Below, piece after piece: positions 18,321 through 29,598 of a DNA stretch of 64,000 nt. Numbering within the stretch: the first letter of the stretch is position 1; every line of letters begins with the position of its first letter. Both the position numbers and the translations under genes were made by a program. The notes beneath the pieces are model-generated. The model worked only from the letters and a program-made list of their open reading frames with translations, searched no databases and was not told the origin of the DNA. The DNA comes from Corynebacterium sp. SCR221107 (GTDB taxonomy: Bacteria; Actinomycetota; Actinomycetes; Mycobacteriales; Mycobacteriaceae), in assembly GCF_027886475.1 (NCBI RefSeq), contig NZ_CP115670.1, positions 1,984,001-2,048,000 on the forward strand. The letters are read 5' to 3'.

Positions 18321-19004
18321 TTAACGCTGGGGCGAATCCGTAGAACCGAATGGCCGCGCCTGCCCCGCAGGACCTGCCGGATCGGTGGGATCAATATCGG
18401 CGTCGATGGCATCCCACAAAACGCGGCCGGAGTCGGGGTCCGACTCAAGATCGTCGAGCACGCGCTCGTGACGGGCCTGCGTGCGCTCGTATTGCGTGCG
18501 CTTTGCGGTGTCAGCCCCCGGACGCATCGCCAAGATGATGCCGCCGAACAGGGCAAGACCACAGCCCAGCAGCGCCACAACCAACGCGGGCACCTGCACG
18601 CTCATGGTGGAAATCTCCGCCCAGCCAGACAATAAGGCGCCCTGATCGGAGCGAGAGGTGGAGTTGTCGGAACTCAGCAAGCCGAGAACACGGGAGGCGT
18701 CGGGCGCGCTAAACAGCAACTGCATGGGCGACCACGCCGCCCCAGCCGCGGCAACGGCGGCGATGATGCCTACAACACGGCGCCCGAGGCGTCGTAAAGC
18801 AACGCCCGCGATGCAGGCGACCGCAAGGACGAGGCCTACCGCGCTCGATTCGGTCGACCACAGGGAGCCGATGAGATCGACGGTCTTTTCCCCGGACTTG
18901 TCATCGAAGGCGGTCACAGTGATCCACGACATGCGCGAGGCTGCCCACAAGGCCACCGCCCCCGCGCCGATCATGAGGCTTGCTACAACGTTCGTCTTTG
19001 CCAT
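18321..19004 (-). CDS. Trp-associated membrane protein (TIGR02234 type)
   Basis: 227-aa membrane protein of the actinobacterial family found next to tryptophan genes. Four hydrophobic segments are visible: near residues 7-25, 52-70, 78-95 and 138-160, with an exported loop carrying SWITVTAFDDKSGEK after the first. The C-terminal 60 residues are charged and cytosolic (RTQYERTQARHERVLDDLESDPD). Function unknown. It lies between hisI and the trpC-like gene, as in mycobacteria. Confidence 0.8.
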   Translation of the reverse strand: MAKTNVVASLMIGAGAVALWAASRMSWITVTAFDDKSGEKTVDLIGSLWSTESSAVGLVLAVACIAGVALRRLGRRVVGIIAAVAAAGAAWSPMQLLFSAPDASRVLGLLSSDNSTSRSDQGALLSGWAEISTMSVQVPALVVALLGCGLALFGGIILAMRPGADTAKRTQYERTQARHERVLDDLESDPDSGRVLWDAIDADIDPTDPAGPAGQARPFGSTDSPQR

Positions 19005-19066
19005 GTTCTTTTTACGCCACGTTTTCTAATCGATCTTTTCGCTTCGCTACCGGGACTGGCTTGAGG

Positions 19067-19453
19067 CTACATCAGGCGGTCGGCATCGAAGCAGGTGCGA
19101 TTGCCGGTGTGGCAAGCACCCCCGGTCTGCTCGACGGTGACCAACACCGTGTCGCCGTCACAGTCCAGCTGCACGCCCGTGACCGCCTGCACATGGCCGG
19201 AGGTCAGGCCCTTGATCCAGTATTCGCTGCGTGAGCGGGAATAATACGTTCCCCGCTTGCTTGCAAGAGTGTACGCCAGCGCGTGGGAGTCCATCCACGC
19301 CATCATCAGCACCTCACCCTGGTTGGACTGGACGATGGCCGGGACGAGCCCCTTGTCGTTGAATTTCACCCGCTGCGCGATCGCCGGGTCGAGGTCAAAG
19401 TCGGCCGGGTTGTCCGATTCCGCGTGCGGTACCTGCGTGTGTGGGGTGGTCAT
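19067..19453 (-). CDS. hisI: phosphoribosyl-AMP cyclohydrolase
   Basis: Third step of histidine synthesis: opens the purine ring of phosphoribosyl-AMP; zinc enzyme. Short single-domain form without a fused HisE. Motifs: LMMAWMD, the SRSRSEYW(I)KG strand, LDCDGDT and the zinc-ligand segment [10 protein letters not shown]. Start at ATG 19453 (MTTPHTQ), preceded by GAGGA at 5 nt; four further codons are open upstream. Last gene of the hisH-A-impA-F-I group, 114 bp after hisF. Confidence 0.95.
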   Translation of the reverse strand: MTTPHTQVPHAESDNPADFDLDPAIAQRVKFNDKGLVPAIVQSNQGEVLMMAWMDSHALAYTLASKRGTYYSRSRSEYWIKGLTSGHVQAVTGVQLDCDGDTVLVTVEQTGGACHTGNRTCFDADRLM

Positions 19454-19514
19454 TGATGTCCTCATCGAATCTTACGTTGTCTTGTGTGTTTCGTTTCTTG
19501 ACCCTCGCCGCATG

Positions 19515-19538
19515 ATGCTTGCCGACGCCTATCGGTTT
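19515..19538 (+). repeat. dispersed intergenic motif, copy 4 (best match)
   Basis: ATGCTTGCCGACGCCTATCG followed by GTTTGA: the closest copy to the consensus, between hisF and hisI. Confidence 0.75.
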
Positions 19539-19567
19539 GAGGCTTCGATTGACGCGGCGAATGCGAC

Positions 19568-20344
19568 TTAGCGGCGAACCTCGAAGCCTGCCTCGGCGAT
19601 GGCATCTTTGACCTCGCGGATGCTGACCTCCCCGAAGTGGAAGATGGAGGCCGCCAACACGGCGTTGGCTCCAGCCTCGATCGCCGGCGGAAAGTGCTCA
19701 GCCTTGCCTGCGCCTCCTGAGGCGATCACCGGGATGCTTACCGCGGCGCGCACCTTCTCCAGCAGCTCGAGATCGAAGCCTGCCTTCGTACCATCACCGT
19801 CCATGGAGTTCAGCAAGATCTCGCCGACGCCGAGCTCTTCCCCCTTCTTGGCCCATTCGATGGCATCGATTCCGGCAGAGCGGCTACCACCGTGGGTGGT
19901 GACCTCGAAGCCCGACGGCTGCGGCGGATTGCCCTCGGGCACCCGGCGAGCATCGACCGACAAGACGATGCACTGGGCTCCGAAACGCCTGGACAGCTCG
20001 GACAGCAACTCCGGGCGCGCGATCGCGGAGGTATTCACGGACACCTTGTCCGCGCCGGCGCGCAGCAGTTGATCGACATCTTCCTCGCTGCGCACCCCGC
20101 CGCCAACCGTCAACGGGATGAATACCTGCTCGGCGGTGCGACGCACGATGTCGAGCATGGTGCCACGCCCATCCTTTGAGGCGGAAACATCAAGGAAGGT
20201 CAGCTCGTCTGCGCCTTCAGCATCGTAGCGGGCCGCAAGCTCAACCGGATCGCCGGCATCCTTGAGCCCCTCGAAGTTCACGCCCTTGACCACACGCCCA
20301 CGATCGACGTCTAGGCAGGGGATGACGCGAATTGCAACAGCCAT
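19568..20344 (-). CDS. hisF: imidazole glycerol phosphate synthase, cyclase subunit
   Basis: With HisH forms the synthase that turns PRFAR and ammonia into imidazole glycerol phosphate and AICAR. TIM barrel with the catalytic Asp in [17 protein letters not shown] and the second Asp in VLSVDARR; phosphate loops [11 protein letters not shown] and ASGGAG. Start at ATG 20344 ([10 protein letters not shown]) with GAGGAAA 8 nt upstream; the longer frame from 20398 adds an unrelated segment. 258 aa. Confidence 0.96.
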   Translation of the reverse strand: MAVAIRVIPCLDVDRGRVVKGVNFEGLKDAGDPVELAARYDAEGADELTFLDVSASKDGRGTMLDIVRRTAEQVFIPLTVGGGVRSEEDVDQLLRAGADKVSVNTSAIARPELLSELSRRFGAQCIVLSVDARRVPEGNPPQPSGFEVTTHGGSRSAGIDAIEWAKKGEELGVGEILLNSMDGDGTKAGFDLELLEKVRAAVSIPVIASGGAGKAEHFPPAIEAGANAVLAASIFHFGEVSIREVKDAIAEAGFEVRR

Positions 20345-20432
20345 GTTTGTTCTTTCCTCTATATCTTCTCTGTCGGTTTCTAGGATGGGTACTGACACGT
20401 TTTCTTCATCTATTCAGTTGTCTGACTATCGG

Positions 20433-20456
20433 CCCGCTGTCGCCTACCGGTTTGAA
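20433..20456 (+). repeat. dispersed motif, partial copy
   Basis: CCCGCTGTCGCCTACCGGTT: the right half matches the consensus, the left half is changed. Confidence 0.4.
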
Positions 20457-20556
20457 GGACTCCTAACTGAGGTGTTCGCCTGCGGCTTCCCCAATCGGAG
20501 CGCTGTCTTTTCAGCAATGTCCGATAAACTTTAGCGTCTGCTTTTACCTGAACATT

Positions 20557-20575
20557 GGAAACGTCGGAAAGCATC
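20557..20575 (-). repeat. dispersed motif, copy 5
   Basis: Minus strand GATGCTTTCCGACGTTTCC, immediately downstream of the partial copy and in the opposite orientation. Confidence 0.5.
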
Positions 20576-20634
20576 CCGGGCGCCTGGCCGGCGCGTGGAT
20601 CAGTGAAACTGGTAGGTGCCACACGACCCGGCGC

Positions 20635-21435
20635 TTAAGAATCCCCATGGGATTGTCGATATTTCTGGATGAGCTCAACGATGGTCGCATGCCCTCTGGG
20701 GGAACCAACCACCGCCCCGGTGCCACCGACCTCCCACGGATTTCCATCGATGTCGGTGACTACTCCCCCAGCGGCCCGAACCAGCGCCACGCCCGCGGCG
20801 TTATCCCATAGGTAGGGGCTAAAGCTCACCGCCCCCTCGAAAATGCCGGCGGCGGTGTAGGCGAGGTCAATTCCCACCGACCCGGTAATCCGAGGCCTTA
20901 GGTAGGTACGAGTCAAATCCCCGAGAATGCCCTGCCGCAACATGGAGGGAAAACCCGACTCCGCCGGCGAGGAAACGCTGGAAAAACCAACGTGGGCGGC
21001 CATGGAGGGACGATCCTTTAAAGGGGCCTGCGCACGGCCGTTGACAAAAAGCGGCGAGCCCTTGAACGCGCCAAAGCGCTGCCTGGTCACCGGCACCGAA
21101 GTCAAGCCGATAACGGGCTCGTTATCCACCACGAGGCTCAACAATACGCAACACATGGGATTGCCGGCGGCGAAGTTGGCCGTGCCGTCAACCGGGTCAA
21201 CCACCCACTGCGGGGGTCCGTCGTCACCGCCGTACTCCTCACCGAACACGGGAATACCCGTGAGCGAGCTCAACGTCTGGCGCAGGTAACGCTCGATCGA
21301 TAGGTCGATCTCCGTGGCGAAGTCTCCCGGCTTCTTAAAATGTGTCGGATCAGCGCCTAGGCCTTGCAGGAACATCTCCTCGGCGGTATCGAGGACCGCC
21401 TCGCCAATGTGGTAGAGCTCGCGCAGATCATTCAT
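20635..21435 (-). CDS. impA: inositol monophosphatase family protein (ImpA)
   Basis: Mg-dependent sugar-phosphate phosphatase of the IMPase family. Metal motifs present: [16 protein letters not shown] and WDNAAGVAL. Members of this family serve as inositol-1-phosphatase or as histidinol-phosphatase in actinobacteria; in C. glutamicum and mycobacteria an impA gene sits in the same place between hisA and hisF, so either role is possible here. 266 aa; its ATG overlaps the end of hisA by four bases, showing co-translation. Confidence 0.9.
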   Translation of the reverse strand: MNDLRELYHIGEAVLDTAEEMFLQGLGADPTHFKKPGDFATEIDLSIERYLRQTLSSLTGIPVFGEEYGGDDGPPQWVVDPVDGTANFAAGNPMCCVLLSLVVDNEPVIGLTSVPVTRQRFGAFKGSPLFVNGRAQAPLKDRPSMAAHVGFSSVSSPAESGFPSMLRQGILGDLTRTYLRPRITGSVGIDLAYTAAGIFEGAVSFSPYLWDNAAGVALVRAAGGVVTDIDGNPWEVGGTGAVVGSPRGHATIVELIQKYRQSHGDS

Positions 21436-22160
21436 AGTGCGGCGAGTGCCTCTGCGAGAGTGAAACGCCCCTCATACAGGGCCTTGCCGATAATGGCGGA
21501 GTCGATGCCTTCGTCGGCATACTTGGCAATCGCCACGATGTCGTCGATGGAAGAAATACCACCGGAGGCGACGATGAAAGCATCAGTGGCTGCAGAAACG
21601 TCTCGCAGCAGATCCACGTTGGGTCCCTCCAACGTTCCGTCCTTGGAGACGTCGGTCACCACAAAACGGGCGCACCCCTGGGCGTCCAATCGCTCGAGGA
21701 CCTCCCACAGATCGCCGCCATCAGAGACCCACCCGTTGCCACGGGTTCGCCACTCGCCGTCTATCTCCTTGACCGCGATGTCGACGGCAACCTTATCGCC
21801 GTACTCGCCGAGCACCTTCTCAATCCACTCCGGCTTCTGCAAGGCCGCGGTGCCGATATTGACGCGCTTGGCTCCCGTTGCCAAAGCACGCTCGAGGGAC
21901 TCATCGTCACGGATACCACCGGTCAGTTCCACCGCGATGTCGAGCTTGCCGATAACCTCAGCCATCATCTCGTGGTTCGAGCCCCTACCGAAGGCAGCAT
22001 CGAGGTCGACGAAGTGAAGCCACTGCGCCCCTTGGGACTGCCAGTTCAGCGCGGATTCCAGCGGGCTGCCGTAGGATTTTTCGGTGCCTGCCTCGCCTTT
22101 GTTAAGGCGCACGGCCTGGCCGCCTACGACGTCGACTGCGGGAAGAAGAGTAAAGGTCAT
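21432..22160 (-). CDS. hisA: phosphoribosyl isomerase HisA/PriA
   Basis: Isomerises ProFAR to PRFAR in histidine synthesis; actinobacterial members (PriA) may also do the TrpF reaction. Motifs: [21 protein letters not shown] with the first catalytic Asp, [10 protein letters not shown], and [10 protein letters not shown]. 242 aa. A TAGACT hexamer lies 8 nt before the ATG, so an internal leaderless start is possible, though hisH is only 69 bp upstream. Confidence 0.95.
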   Translation of the reverse strand: MTFTLLPAVDVVGGQAVRLNKGEAGTEKSYGSPLESALNWQSQGAQWLHFVDLDAAFGRGSNHEMMAEVIGKLDIAVELTGGIRDDESLERALATGAKRVNIGTAALQKPEWIEKVLGEYGDKVAVDIAVKEIDGEWRTRGNGWVSDGGDLWEVLERLDAQGCARFVVTDVSKDGTLEGPNVDLLRDVSAATDAFIVASGGISSIDDIVAIAKYADEGIDSAIIGKALYEGRFTLAEALAAL

Positions 22161-22229
22161 GGTTATCCAGTCTAGTAAAGGGGCGCGGGATCGGTTGGCG
22201 AATATCGCTCCCGTGCGCGAATTGTATCT

Positions 22230-22862
22230 TTAGAGCTGGCGCAGCCAGTTTTCCAGCAGGTGTGCCCCGGCGTCGCCAGACTTTTCCGGGTGGAACTGTG
22301 TTGCCCACAGCGGGCCGTTTTCAATCGCTGCGACGAAGCGGTCGTCCTCGTGGGTTGCCCACGTCACCTTTGGGGCCTCGGTGAGGCCATCCGGCTCGAA
22401 TTCCCACTGGCGCACACCGTAGGAGTGGACGAAATAGAAGCGGGTCTGCGGATCGAGCCCCGCGAAAAGCTCGCTTCCTTCGGCTGCCTGCACCGTGTTC
22501 CACCCCATGTGCGGCAGCACGGATGCCTGCAGCTTTTCGACGGTTCCCGGCCACTGCCCACACCCATTGGCGGCGATGCCGTGTTCCACGCCGTGTTCGA
22601 ACATGATTTGCATGCCGACGCAGATGCCCATCACCGGGCGCCCGCCTGCCAGCCGCTCGCCGATCATGCGGTCGCCCTTGATTTTCTTCAAGCCCTCCAT
22701 GCAGGCAGCGAAAGCACCCACACCGGGGACAAGGAGCCCATCAGCGGCAAGAACCTCTTTGGGATCCGAGGTTACCGTTACGCTGGCGCCGACCCTTTCG
22801 AGCGCTCTGTGTGCGGAGCGGAGATTACCGGAGCCATAGTCAAGCAGTGCCACTGTCTTCAT
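22230..22862 (-). CDS. hisH: imidazole glycerol phosphate synthase, glutaminase subunit
   Basis: Class I glutamine amidotransferase that supplies ammonia to HisF. Catalytic Cys in [14 protein letters not shown] and the His-Glu pair in [11 protein letters not shown]. 210 aa. The ATG has no ribosome site but a TAAAAT hexamer 8 nt upstream, so this gene probably opens its own leaderless transcript for hisH-A-impA-F-I rather than being read from hisD. Confidence 0.95.
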   Translation of the reverse strand: MKTVALLDYGSGNLRSAHRALERVGASVTVTSDPKEVLAADGLLVPGVGAFAACMEGLKKIKGDRMIGERLAGGRPVMGICVGMQIMFEHGVEHGIAANGCGQWPGTVEKLQASVLPHMGWNTVQAAEGSELFAGLDPQTRFYFVHSYGVRQWEFEPDGLTEAPKVTWATHEDDRFVAAIENGPLWATQFHPEKSGDAGAHLLENWLRQL

Positions 22863-22870
22863 GGTGGCTC

Positions 22871-22876
22871 ATTTTA
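22871..22876 (-). promoter_or_regulatory. -10 hexamer of hisH (leaderless)
   Basis: TAAAAT on the minus strand, one mismatch from TATAAT, 8 nt before the hisH ATG. Confidence 0.65.
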
Positions 22877-23219
22877 GAGCACCGCCAAAACAACCCTGTA
22901 GTTTCGGGGGGTGCTTGCCTCCTCACAGGACAAACGAGACGGCGAGGTCCCGGGTCCCTTTGTTGCTCCCGCCTGCGCACGGGGAGTATCTGCCCCATCC
23001 TTGGGCAGCAGGACCATCGTCGGCGCGCACCGTGGCACGCCACGGCCTACAGGAAAGGTGCCTGCTTGGCCCTCAGGCATCTGCCGATTAGCAGAACCAG
23101 AAGGCCTGTGCTGTTGAGTCAACGCAAACGCTGTGCACTGTCACAGTGCCTCCGCCTTAAAGCCATGCCTCGCTGCAGGGCTTCCGCCACACCGACCATA
23201 TCGTTTTTGCGGTGTCTAC
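22877..23219. other. gap between MFS gene and hisH
   Basis: About 340 bp, GC-rich, with several short overlapping frames on both strands and none with a ribosome site or recognisable product. It separates the two his units. Confidence 0.45.
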
Positions 23220-24488
23220 CTACCCGGTTGTATTGCGGTGTCCACCTACTCGCGCGTCGATAATCACTGCCACCGTGGCCGCAAGGATAACCACGCCCGC
23301 CACGTAGTAGGCACCGCTGGTCGAAGCGATGGTCGCAACCGCGCCGAACAACACCGACCCCAACCCCGTGCCTGAATCGAAGGACACATTCCACGCCGTC
23401 GACGCCTGCGCGATGCGTTCTTTGTGGCCGCGAGCAAACATCACCAGCATGGTCTCGTTTTGCACCACACCAAATCCGATGCCAAACACTAACACCAGCG
23501 CCAAAAACCACCACACCGAGCCATTCACAGCCACGACGAGGCCAATGCCAGCCATACCCATTGCGGTGAGGATGAGCCCGGGTGGCAACAGCACGCCCGC
23601 CTTTTGTCCACGATCAGCGATGACCCCCGCAGCGTACCGAGCGACCATCTGCGCGCCACCGATGACCGACAGCATGATGCCGGCCAACATCGCCCCGACG
23701 GTGGGATCCATGGCGGCGGCGGTATCGGGCAAGAAGCTCGAGATGGCACCGTAGCTCATGGAAACACTCGCCAACGCACAGGCCGGGAGGGCAAAGAGTT
23801 TGATGAGTCCTCCCCTATGGTCCCGTTCTTTCTGCTGCCCGGGCTGGCTGGTTGGTTCTTCCCGCGTACGCGTTTGCGGTGCGCGCCGGGTTTGTGCGGG
23901 CTCGGGGACGAAGAAGCACACAGCTAGACCCGCAAGGCCGACGATCGCCGTAATAAGGTAGGCGCCATGGAACCCGGCGGCGGTGGTGATAACAATGACT
24001 CCGAGCGGCAGCGTGGCCATCTGTGCGAACCCCGCCGCGACCCCAATCGCACCAGAGGCCCTGCCGAACATTCCCTCTGGGACCAGCTTGGCCACGAGGG
24101 CGTATTGGGTAACGCACACGGTTCCAAAACCGATGCCACGCAGGGCCGAGATCGCAACGATCCCCCACGGATCGGTGACGAAAACCTGGATGAGCGCCGG
24201 CATCGACAAGAAGGCGGTGGCCACGAGCATGACGCGGCGATAGCCAAAGCGGCTGATCAACGTGGCGGTGGCCAACTGCGTGAGCACGGTGACAACCATA
24301 AACGCGGTCGTAGCCACTCCTGCCACCACCTTGGATCCACCGGCATCGAGGACAGCCAAAGGTGCGATCGGCAGCATGATGGAAAAAGCTGCGAAGGCAA
24401 GCGCAACGGCGGCCAGCAGCCAGCCGAGGCCGGGAATGGTCAGCAGGGCCTGCCCGCTCGCGGCGGTGGGTTGTGATGGGCTACTCAT
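23220..24488 (-). CDS. major facilitator superfamily transporter
   Basis: 422-aa MFS protein with about twelve membrane helices and a long polar, Arg/Thr-rich central loop (TRRAPQTRTREEPTSQPGQQKERDHRGG) separating two halves of six. The motif-A-like loop after helix 2 is SRFGYRRVML. Substrate unknown; because it sits between his genes, export of histidine or of a pathway intermediate is conceivable but not shown by the sequence. The ribosome site is weak. Confidence 0.85.
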   Translation of the reverse strand: MSSPSQPTAASGQALLTIPGLGWLLAAVALAFAAFSIMLPIAPLAVLDAGGSKVVAGVATTAFMVVTVLTQLATATLISRFGYRRVMLVATAFLSMPALIQVFVTDPWGIVAISALRGIGFGTVCVTQYALVAKLVPEGMFGRASGAIGVAAGFAQMATLPLGVIVITTAAGFHGAYLITAIVGLAGLAVCFFVPEPAQTRRAPQTRTREEPTSQPGQQKERDHRGGLIKLFALPACALASVSMSYGAISSFLPDTAAAMDPTVGAMLAGIMLSVIGGAQMVARYAAGVIADRGQKAGVLLPPGLILTAMGMAGIGLVVAVNGSVWWFLALVLVFGIGFGVVQNETMLVMFARGHKERIAQASTAWNVSFDSGTGLGSVLFGAVATIASTSGAYYVAGVVILAATVAVIIDARVGGHRNTTG

Positions 24489-24528
24489 AAAATCCGCCCC
24501 CAGAGCTTGTCAGGCTGGGAGGCGGGCA

Positions 24529-24549
24529 CTGTAGACGTCGGAAAGCAAA
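24529..24549 (-). repeat. dispersed intergenic motif, copy 6
   Basis: Minus strand TTTGCTTTCCGACGTCTACA, in the 67-bp gap between the MFS gene and the small membrane protein. Confidence 0.55.
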
Positions 24550-24555
24550 AACACA

Positions 24556-24756
24556 CTATTGGAAGATACCAACAGCCCACAAGATAGCGCCAAGCACGGC
24601 AACCAAAGCGCAGGCACCGAGGACAAAAGCAAGAATTTTATGGTCATTCTTGTAGGTTGTCCAACAACCGCCAACCAGCAACCCCGCGATCATGAACAGG
24701 ATGTAGACCACGAGGTAGGAGCCGGTCGACTGCTCCGCGGCGAGTGGGATCGGCAT
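24556..24756 (-). CDS. small two-helix membrane protein
   Basis: 66 aa, two hydrophobic segments (YLVVYILFMIAGLLVGG and ILAFVLGACALVAVLGAILW) separated by a short polar loop TTYKNDHK. It begins 2 bp after the hisB stop, with GGGAG 10 nt upstream inside hisB, so it is translated with hisB. Function unknown; a similar small gene near hisB is typical of corynebacterial his clusters. Confidence 0.75.
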   Translation of the reverse strand: MPIPLAAEQSTGSYLVVYILFMIAGLLVGGCWTTYKNDHKILAFVLGACALVAVLGAILWAVGIFQ

Positions 24757-24758
24757 CT

Positions 24759-25361
24759 TTACAGTGCTCCCTTGGTGGACGGGATGCCGGTGAGGCGATC
24801 GTCGGAGGATACGGCCTCGCGCATCGCACGGGCTACCGCCTTGAACTCAGCCTCCGTGATGTGGTGCGGATCGCGCCCGTAACGGCAGTTGACGTGCAGG
24901 GTCGTGCGCGAATGAATCGCCAGCGTCTCGAAGAAATGGTGGTTGATCACGGTGGCGTAGTGCCCGCCGATGATCGAATGCACCATGTACTCAGGCTCGC
25001 CATTCATCACAAAGTAGGGGCGGCCGGAAAAGTCCACGACAGCCTCCACCAAGGTTTCATCCATGGGAAGCAGGAAAGACCCAAAGCGCTTGATGCCTCG
25101 CTTGTCGCCCACTGCCTCCGCGATAGCCTGCCCAAGGACGATGGCGGTGTCCTCGACCGTGTGGTGGGCGTCGAGGTGGGTATCTCCCTTGGCGCTCACG
25201 CGGAGGTCGAAAGCGCCGTGCACACCGAGGGCGGTGAGCATGTGGTCGAAGAACGGCACACCCGTGCTGATGTCCACCTTGCCCGTTCCGTCCAGGTTGA
25301 TGCTGACCTCGATGTCAGACTCACTGGTCGTGCGGTGGACGGTGCCGATGCGTTCGGTCAT
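24759..25361 (-). CDS. hisB: imidazoleglycerol-phosphate dehydratase
   Basis: Dehydrates imidazole glycerol phosphate to imidazole acetol phosphate; Mn-dependent. Single-function form without a phosphatase domain. Motifs: [29 protein letters not shown] and the second metal-site repeat [10 protein letters not shown]. 200 aa; AAGGAG lies 7 nt before the ATG. Between hisC and the small membrane protein. Confidence 0.96.
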   Translation of the reverse strand: MTERIGTVHRTTSESDIEVSINLDGTGKVDISTGVPFFDHMLTALGVHGAFDLRVSAKGDTHLDAHHTVEDTAIVLGQAIAEAVGDKRGIKRFGSFLLPMDETLVEAVVDFSGRPYFVMNGEPEYMVHSIIGGHYATVINHHFFETLAIHSRTTLHVNCRYGRDPHHITEAEFKAVARAMREAVSSDDRLTGIPSTKGAL

Positions 25362-25430
25362 GGGGGATTCTCCTTGCTGTGGTGAAGGCTAAAGGTTTGA
25401 GAAGAGGTAGGAGGCTGGGCGCCTTTGTGC

Positions 25431-26582
<1,152 letters not shown>

Positions 26583-27902
26583 TTATTCGGGCGTGAGGTC
26601 CTCGAAGCGAGCCTTGATGGCCTCGCCGTGCGCTGGGAGCTTTTCGGCGTCGGCAAGCGCGATGATCGTCGGCGAGATCTCCTTGAGCGCGGCCTCGTCA
26701 TATTCGATGATGTTGACTGCGCGCAGGAAGGTGTGGGTGGAAAGCCCCGAGCTGTAGCGTGCCGAACCGGAGGTGGGCAGCACGTGGTTGGAGCCTGCCG
26801 AGTAGTCTCCGAGGGGAACTGGGGAGAACCCGCCGACGAAGATGGCGCCAGCATTGCGGATTCGCTCCGCCACCTCTCGGGAGTTTTCGGTATGAATCTC
26901 TAGATGCTCCGCGGCGTAGGCATCGGCCACCTGAATTCCCATCTCGAGGTCGTCAACGAGGACGATTCCGGACTGCTGCCCGCGCAGCGCCTCGGCCACG
27001 CGATCGGCGTTGAGCGTGACACCATACCGGGCCTCGACCTCTTTGTTCACGGCCTCAGCAAGCTCCGGGGAGTCAGTAATCAGCACGCTCGCCGCCATCA
27101 CGTCGTGTTCAGCCTGGCTGATGAGGTCATAGGCCACCCATACCGGGTCAGCGGTGTCGTCGGCGAGGATGGCGATCTCGGTGGGGCCTGCCTCGGAATC
27201 AATGCCGCACACCGAACGCACGAGGCGCTTGGCCGCAGTGACGTAGATGTTGCCCGGGCCGGTGATCATATCCACCGGCTCCAAGCCTGCCTCGTCATCG
27301 CCATATGCCAAAAGCGCGATGGCCTGGCCGCCGCCGACGGCCCAGACCTCGTCCACGCCCAGCAACGAGCAGGCTGCCAGGATGGTCGGGTGCGGCCACC
27401 CACCGAATTGCGCTTGCGGCGGGGAGGCCACGACCATGGTGGAGGCGCCCGCCTCTTGGGCTGGCACCACGTTCATGATGACCGAGGAAGGATACACAGC
27501 GTTTCCACCGGGAACATAGAGGCCCACACGCTCGACGGCGAGGAACTTCTCCGTCACGGTTCCACCAGGTGCCAACGTGGTGGTGTGCCCGCTTGGAACC
27601 TGCTCCGAGTGCACCTTGCGCACGCGCTGGATGGATTCCTCGAGCGCTTCGCGCACCTGCGGAGTGAGGCTCGCCAGCGCGGCGTCGATGACCTCTGAGG
27701 GCACCTTGACGCTGGCGGGGCGGATGTTGTCGAACTTCTCACTGTAGTCCAAGGCGGCCTTGGCACCGTTGACGCGCACATCCTCAACGAGTGGCGCCAC
27801 GACCGGCAGCACCGCCTGAATGTCGGTACCACCGCGCGGCAGCGCACGGCGCAGTTCGCTTGTCGACGGCCGACGGCCCCGCAGATCGATGATGTTCAAC
27901 AT
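26583..27902 (-). CDS. hisD: histidinol dehydrogenase
   Basis: Zn- and NAD-dependent enzyme carrying out the last two oxidations to histidine. Motifs: [26 protein letters not shown] with the catalytic Glu-His, and [18 protein letters not shown]. 439 aa. First gene of the hisD-C-B unit; AAAGGA lies 11 nt before the ATG. Confidence 0.96.
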   Translation of the reverse strand: MLNIIDLRGRRPSTSELRRALPRGGTDIQAVLPVVAPLVEDVRVNGAKAALDYSEKFDNIRPASVKVPSEVIDAALASLTPQVREALEESIQRVRKVHSEQVPSGHTTTLAPGGTVTEKFLAVERVGLYVPGGNAVYPSSVIMNVVPAQEAGASTMVVASPPQAQFGGWPHPTILAACSLLGVDEVWAVGGGQAIALLAYGDDEAGLEPVDMITGPGNIYVTAAKRLVRSVCGIDSEAGPTEIAILADDTADPVWVAYDLISQAEHDVMAASVLITDSPELAEAVNKEVEARYGVTLNADRVAEALRGQQSGIVLVDDLEMGIQVADAYAAEHLEIHTENSREVAERIRNAGAIFVGGFSPVPLGDYSAGSNHVLPTSGSARYSSGLSTHTFLRAVNIIEYDEAALKEISPTIIALADAEKLPAHGEAIKARFEDLTPE

Positions 27903-28648
27903 TGCTCGCTGTTTCCTTTATTTATCTTGTGTGTTTGCCGTTGGTCAACGCGTGGACGCATCGGCGCTGGTGACGTCTCGTAGTTTAGTGACGACACTGT
28001 GCTACAACGAAGGCGTAGCTCTGATACCGGAAACCTTCGCGTAGGTGTATCAAGTAACACCTGAGCTAGGTTCTGAGCTAACCGTGTCCACGCGTGCCGC
28101 CGCCTGTCCACATGAAGACTTTTTCACAGTATATTTTGGCCCAGCTCCCCCGCAGCCTTCGACTCCCAAAACAGGTGTATCCGGCGGGTGTTTTCTATCC
28201 CCCATTCGGCGCCTTGTGGCTAGTGAATTTCCCCGGCGCATTCCACTTAGCACCGCACGCGGGTGGTGTGGCTTTTTATGCTTCGTGGTTGTTTTGTTGC
28301 CGGCTAGGGTTGTGACGAGCAATGAGTGGTGTGAATGTAATCGGAGTGATGTGAGTAGCCCCGGAGTGTTTTTACGCCCCCTATGTAGCCCTGTGTACTG
28401 GATGCGGAGGCCTGATATCACCAACTAATTGCCTTGAAAAGCACCCAGGAATCGTAAGGGATTCTACCCCACTAGCGGGTGTGCTTACCTCCCCCAAGAA
28501 AGCAGGAGCCGGCTTTGAATAGCGTGTGTATTTACGAAACTTGCCCCAGCGCTACAACTTGGCACTTACAATTGCTTCCTGAAACCACAAGCGCGCACGC
28601 TTTTTCGTGTGTGTCATAGTTTACGCATCGCACCGGAGGACTTCTTCT
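27903..28648. other. divergent hisD / ybjN control region
   Basis: About 745 bp with no supported gene. Open frames on both strands between 28045 and 28428 lack ribosome sites and look random. The hisD leader with its inverted repeats is on the left. I looked for the T-box core (TGGNACCGCG) and do not see it. Confidence 0.45.
28043..28062. promoter_or_regulatory. inverted repeat upstream of hisD
   Basis: AGGTGT-8 nt-ACACCT, a perfect 6+6 inverted repeat about 140 bp before hisD. Just downstream in the hisD direction, CGAAGG and CCTTCG (28008-28039) can also form a stem. They may be an operator or parts of a structured leader; no regulator is assigned. Confidence 0.35.
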
Positions 28649-29596
28649 ATGGCAGTCGACGAGCCCAAGCGAACTCAAACCCCCGAGTTCGTGGATCAGG
28701 GCATGATCATTCGCTGCCTGGAGGAGCTTGGCTTCCACTTCGATATCACGATGGGCGCGGTCTCCGATCGCATCGAAGTGCCGTGGCCGAATCATGATCT
28801 CCTCATTCGATTTGAGGACGATTTCGCCCGCGTCTTGTGCGTCGATGCCACCATGACCGGCCGGGTGGATCTGAGCATGGTCAATTCGGTCGCAGAGCTC
28901 ATCGCCGATTGGAATGGTCAGCGCGTGAATCCGGCGGCCGTGTTGCATATCGACGATGACGGTTCGATCCGCGTCAACTTTCGCTCCACCCTTGCTGTCG
29001 ACCGTGGCGCTAGCTTCGATCAGGTGTGTGCGTTCTTGCAGATAACCGCCGATGCTTCCGCGCTGGCGTCGGATCTTTTCGGCGAAAGGTTCCCTGAGCT
29101 TACCCAACCACGCCACAGCAGGAAATCCACTTTCGATGATGTCGATGCGCTTATCGACGATTCCACCCCGGAACCTGTTGATCTGGAACGGGTGCGCACG
29201 AGCCTGGGCGAGCTGGGTATTTCCAAGACCCAGGGCGATGATGTCGCCCTCCTCGCGTGGGTCAACTCAATTCTCATTGGTTTTTTCATCGAGTCTAGCC
29301 CTTCCCTGCTCGTCAAGGGCCATTGGGATAGCGACCTCGATGCCGAGCGCGACTTCATGCGCTGCTTCTTGGTGTGTAACGAGTGGAACGAGGACCACAT
29401 CACCACGAAGGCGTTTTGCACTCAAGACGAGCAGGGCCTTCAGTTACGAGTGGAGTATGTGTGCGACACCGGCGCTGGCTTGAATGACGTTCAGCTCCTC
29501 CATAATCTCTCTTTGGCGGTCCACCACATCCTCAAGTGCATCGACCACCTCTCCCGCGAGATCTCGGGCACCCCAGCCGTCGACTGGCCCGAATAG
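28649..29596 (+). CDS. YbjN domain protein (two domains)
   Basis: 315-aa cytosolic protein with two YbjN/type III-chaperone-like domains: residues about 15-140 (MIIRCLEELGFHFDI ... DFARVLCVDATMTG) and about 175-305 (VRTSLGELGI ... HHILKCIDHL). Such proteins are thought to act as chaperone-like or sensory-transduction partners; no enzyme motif is seen. Start ATG 28649 with GGAGGA 8 nt upstream; the frame is open 14 codons further. Divergent from hisD and 2 bp from the end of the next, convergent gene. Confidence 0.82.
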   Translation: MAVDEPKRTQTPEFVDQGMIIRCLEELGFHFDITMGAVSDRIEVPWPNHDLLIRFEDDFARVLCVDATMTGRVDLSMVNSVAELIADWNGQRVNPAAVLHIDDDGSIRVNFRSTLAVDRGASFDQVCAFLQITADASALASDLFGERFPELTQPRHSRKSTFDDVDALIDDSTPEPVDLERVRTSLGELGISKTQGDDVALLAWVNSILIGFFIESSPSLLVKGHWDSDLDAERDFMRCFLVCNEWNEDHITTKAFCTQDEQGLQLRVEYVCDTGAGLNDVQLLHNLSLAVHHILKCIDHLSREISGTPAVDWPE

Positions 29597-29598
29597 AC

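Larger units (their letters stand above)
20345..20634. other. impA-hisF gap with motif copies
   Basis: An unusually long gap (290 bp) inside the his unit. It holds two degenerate copies of the dispersed motif (20433 and 20557) and no gene. Confidence 0.5.

Noticed and set aside
28050..28424. Minus-strand frame with HSHH and KHKKPHH upstream of hisD, like a histidine leader peptide
   Set aside because: Too long for a leader peptide, no ribosome site, histidines are scattered, and no terminator-antiterminator pair follows.
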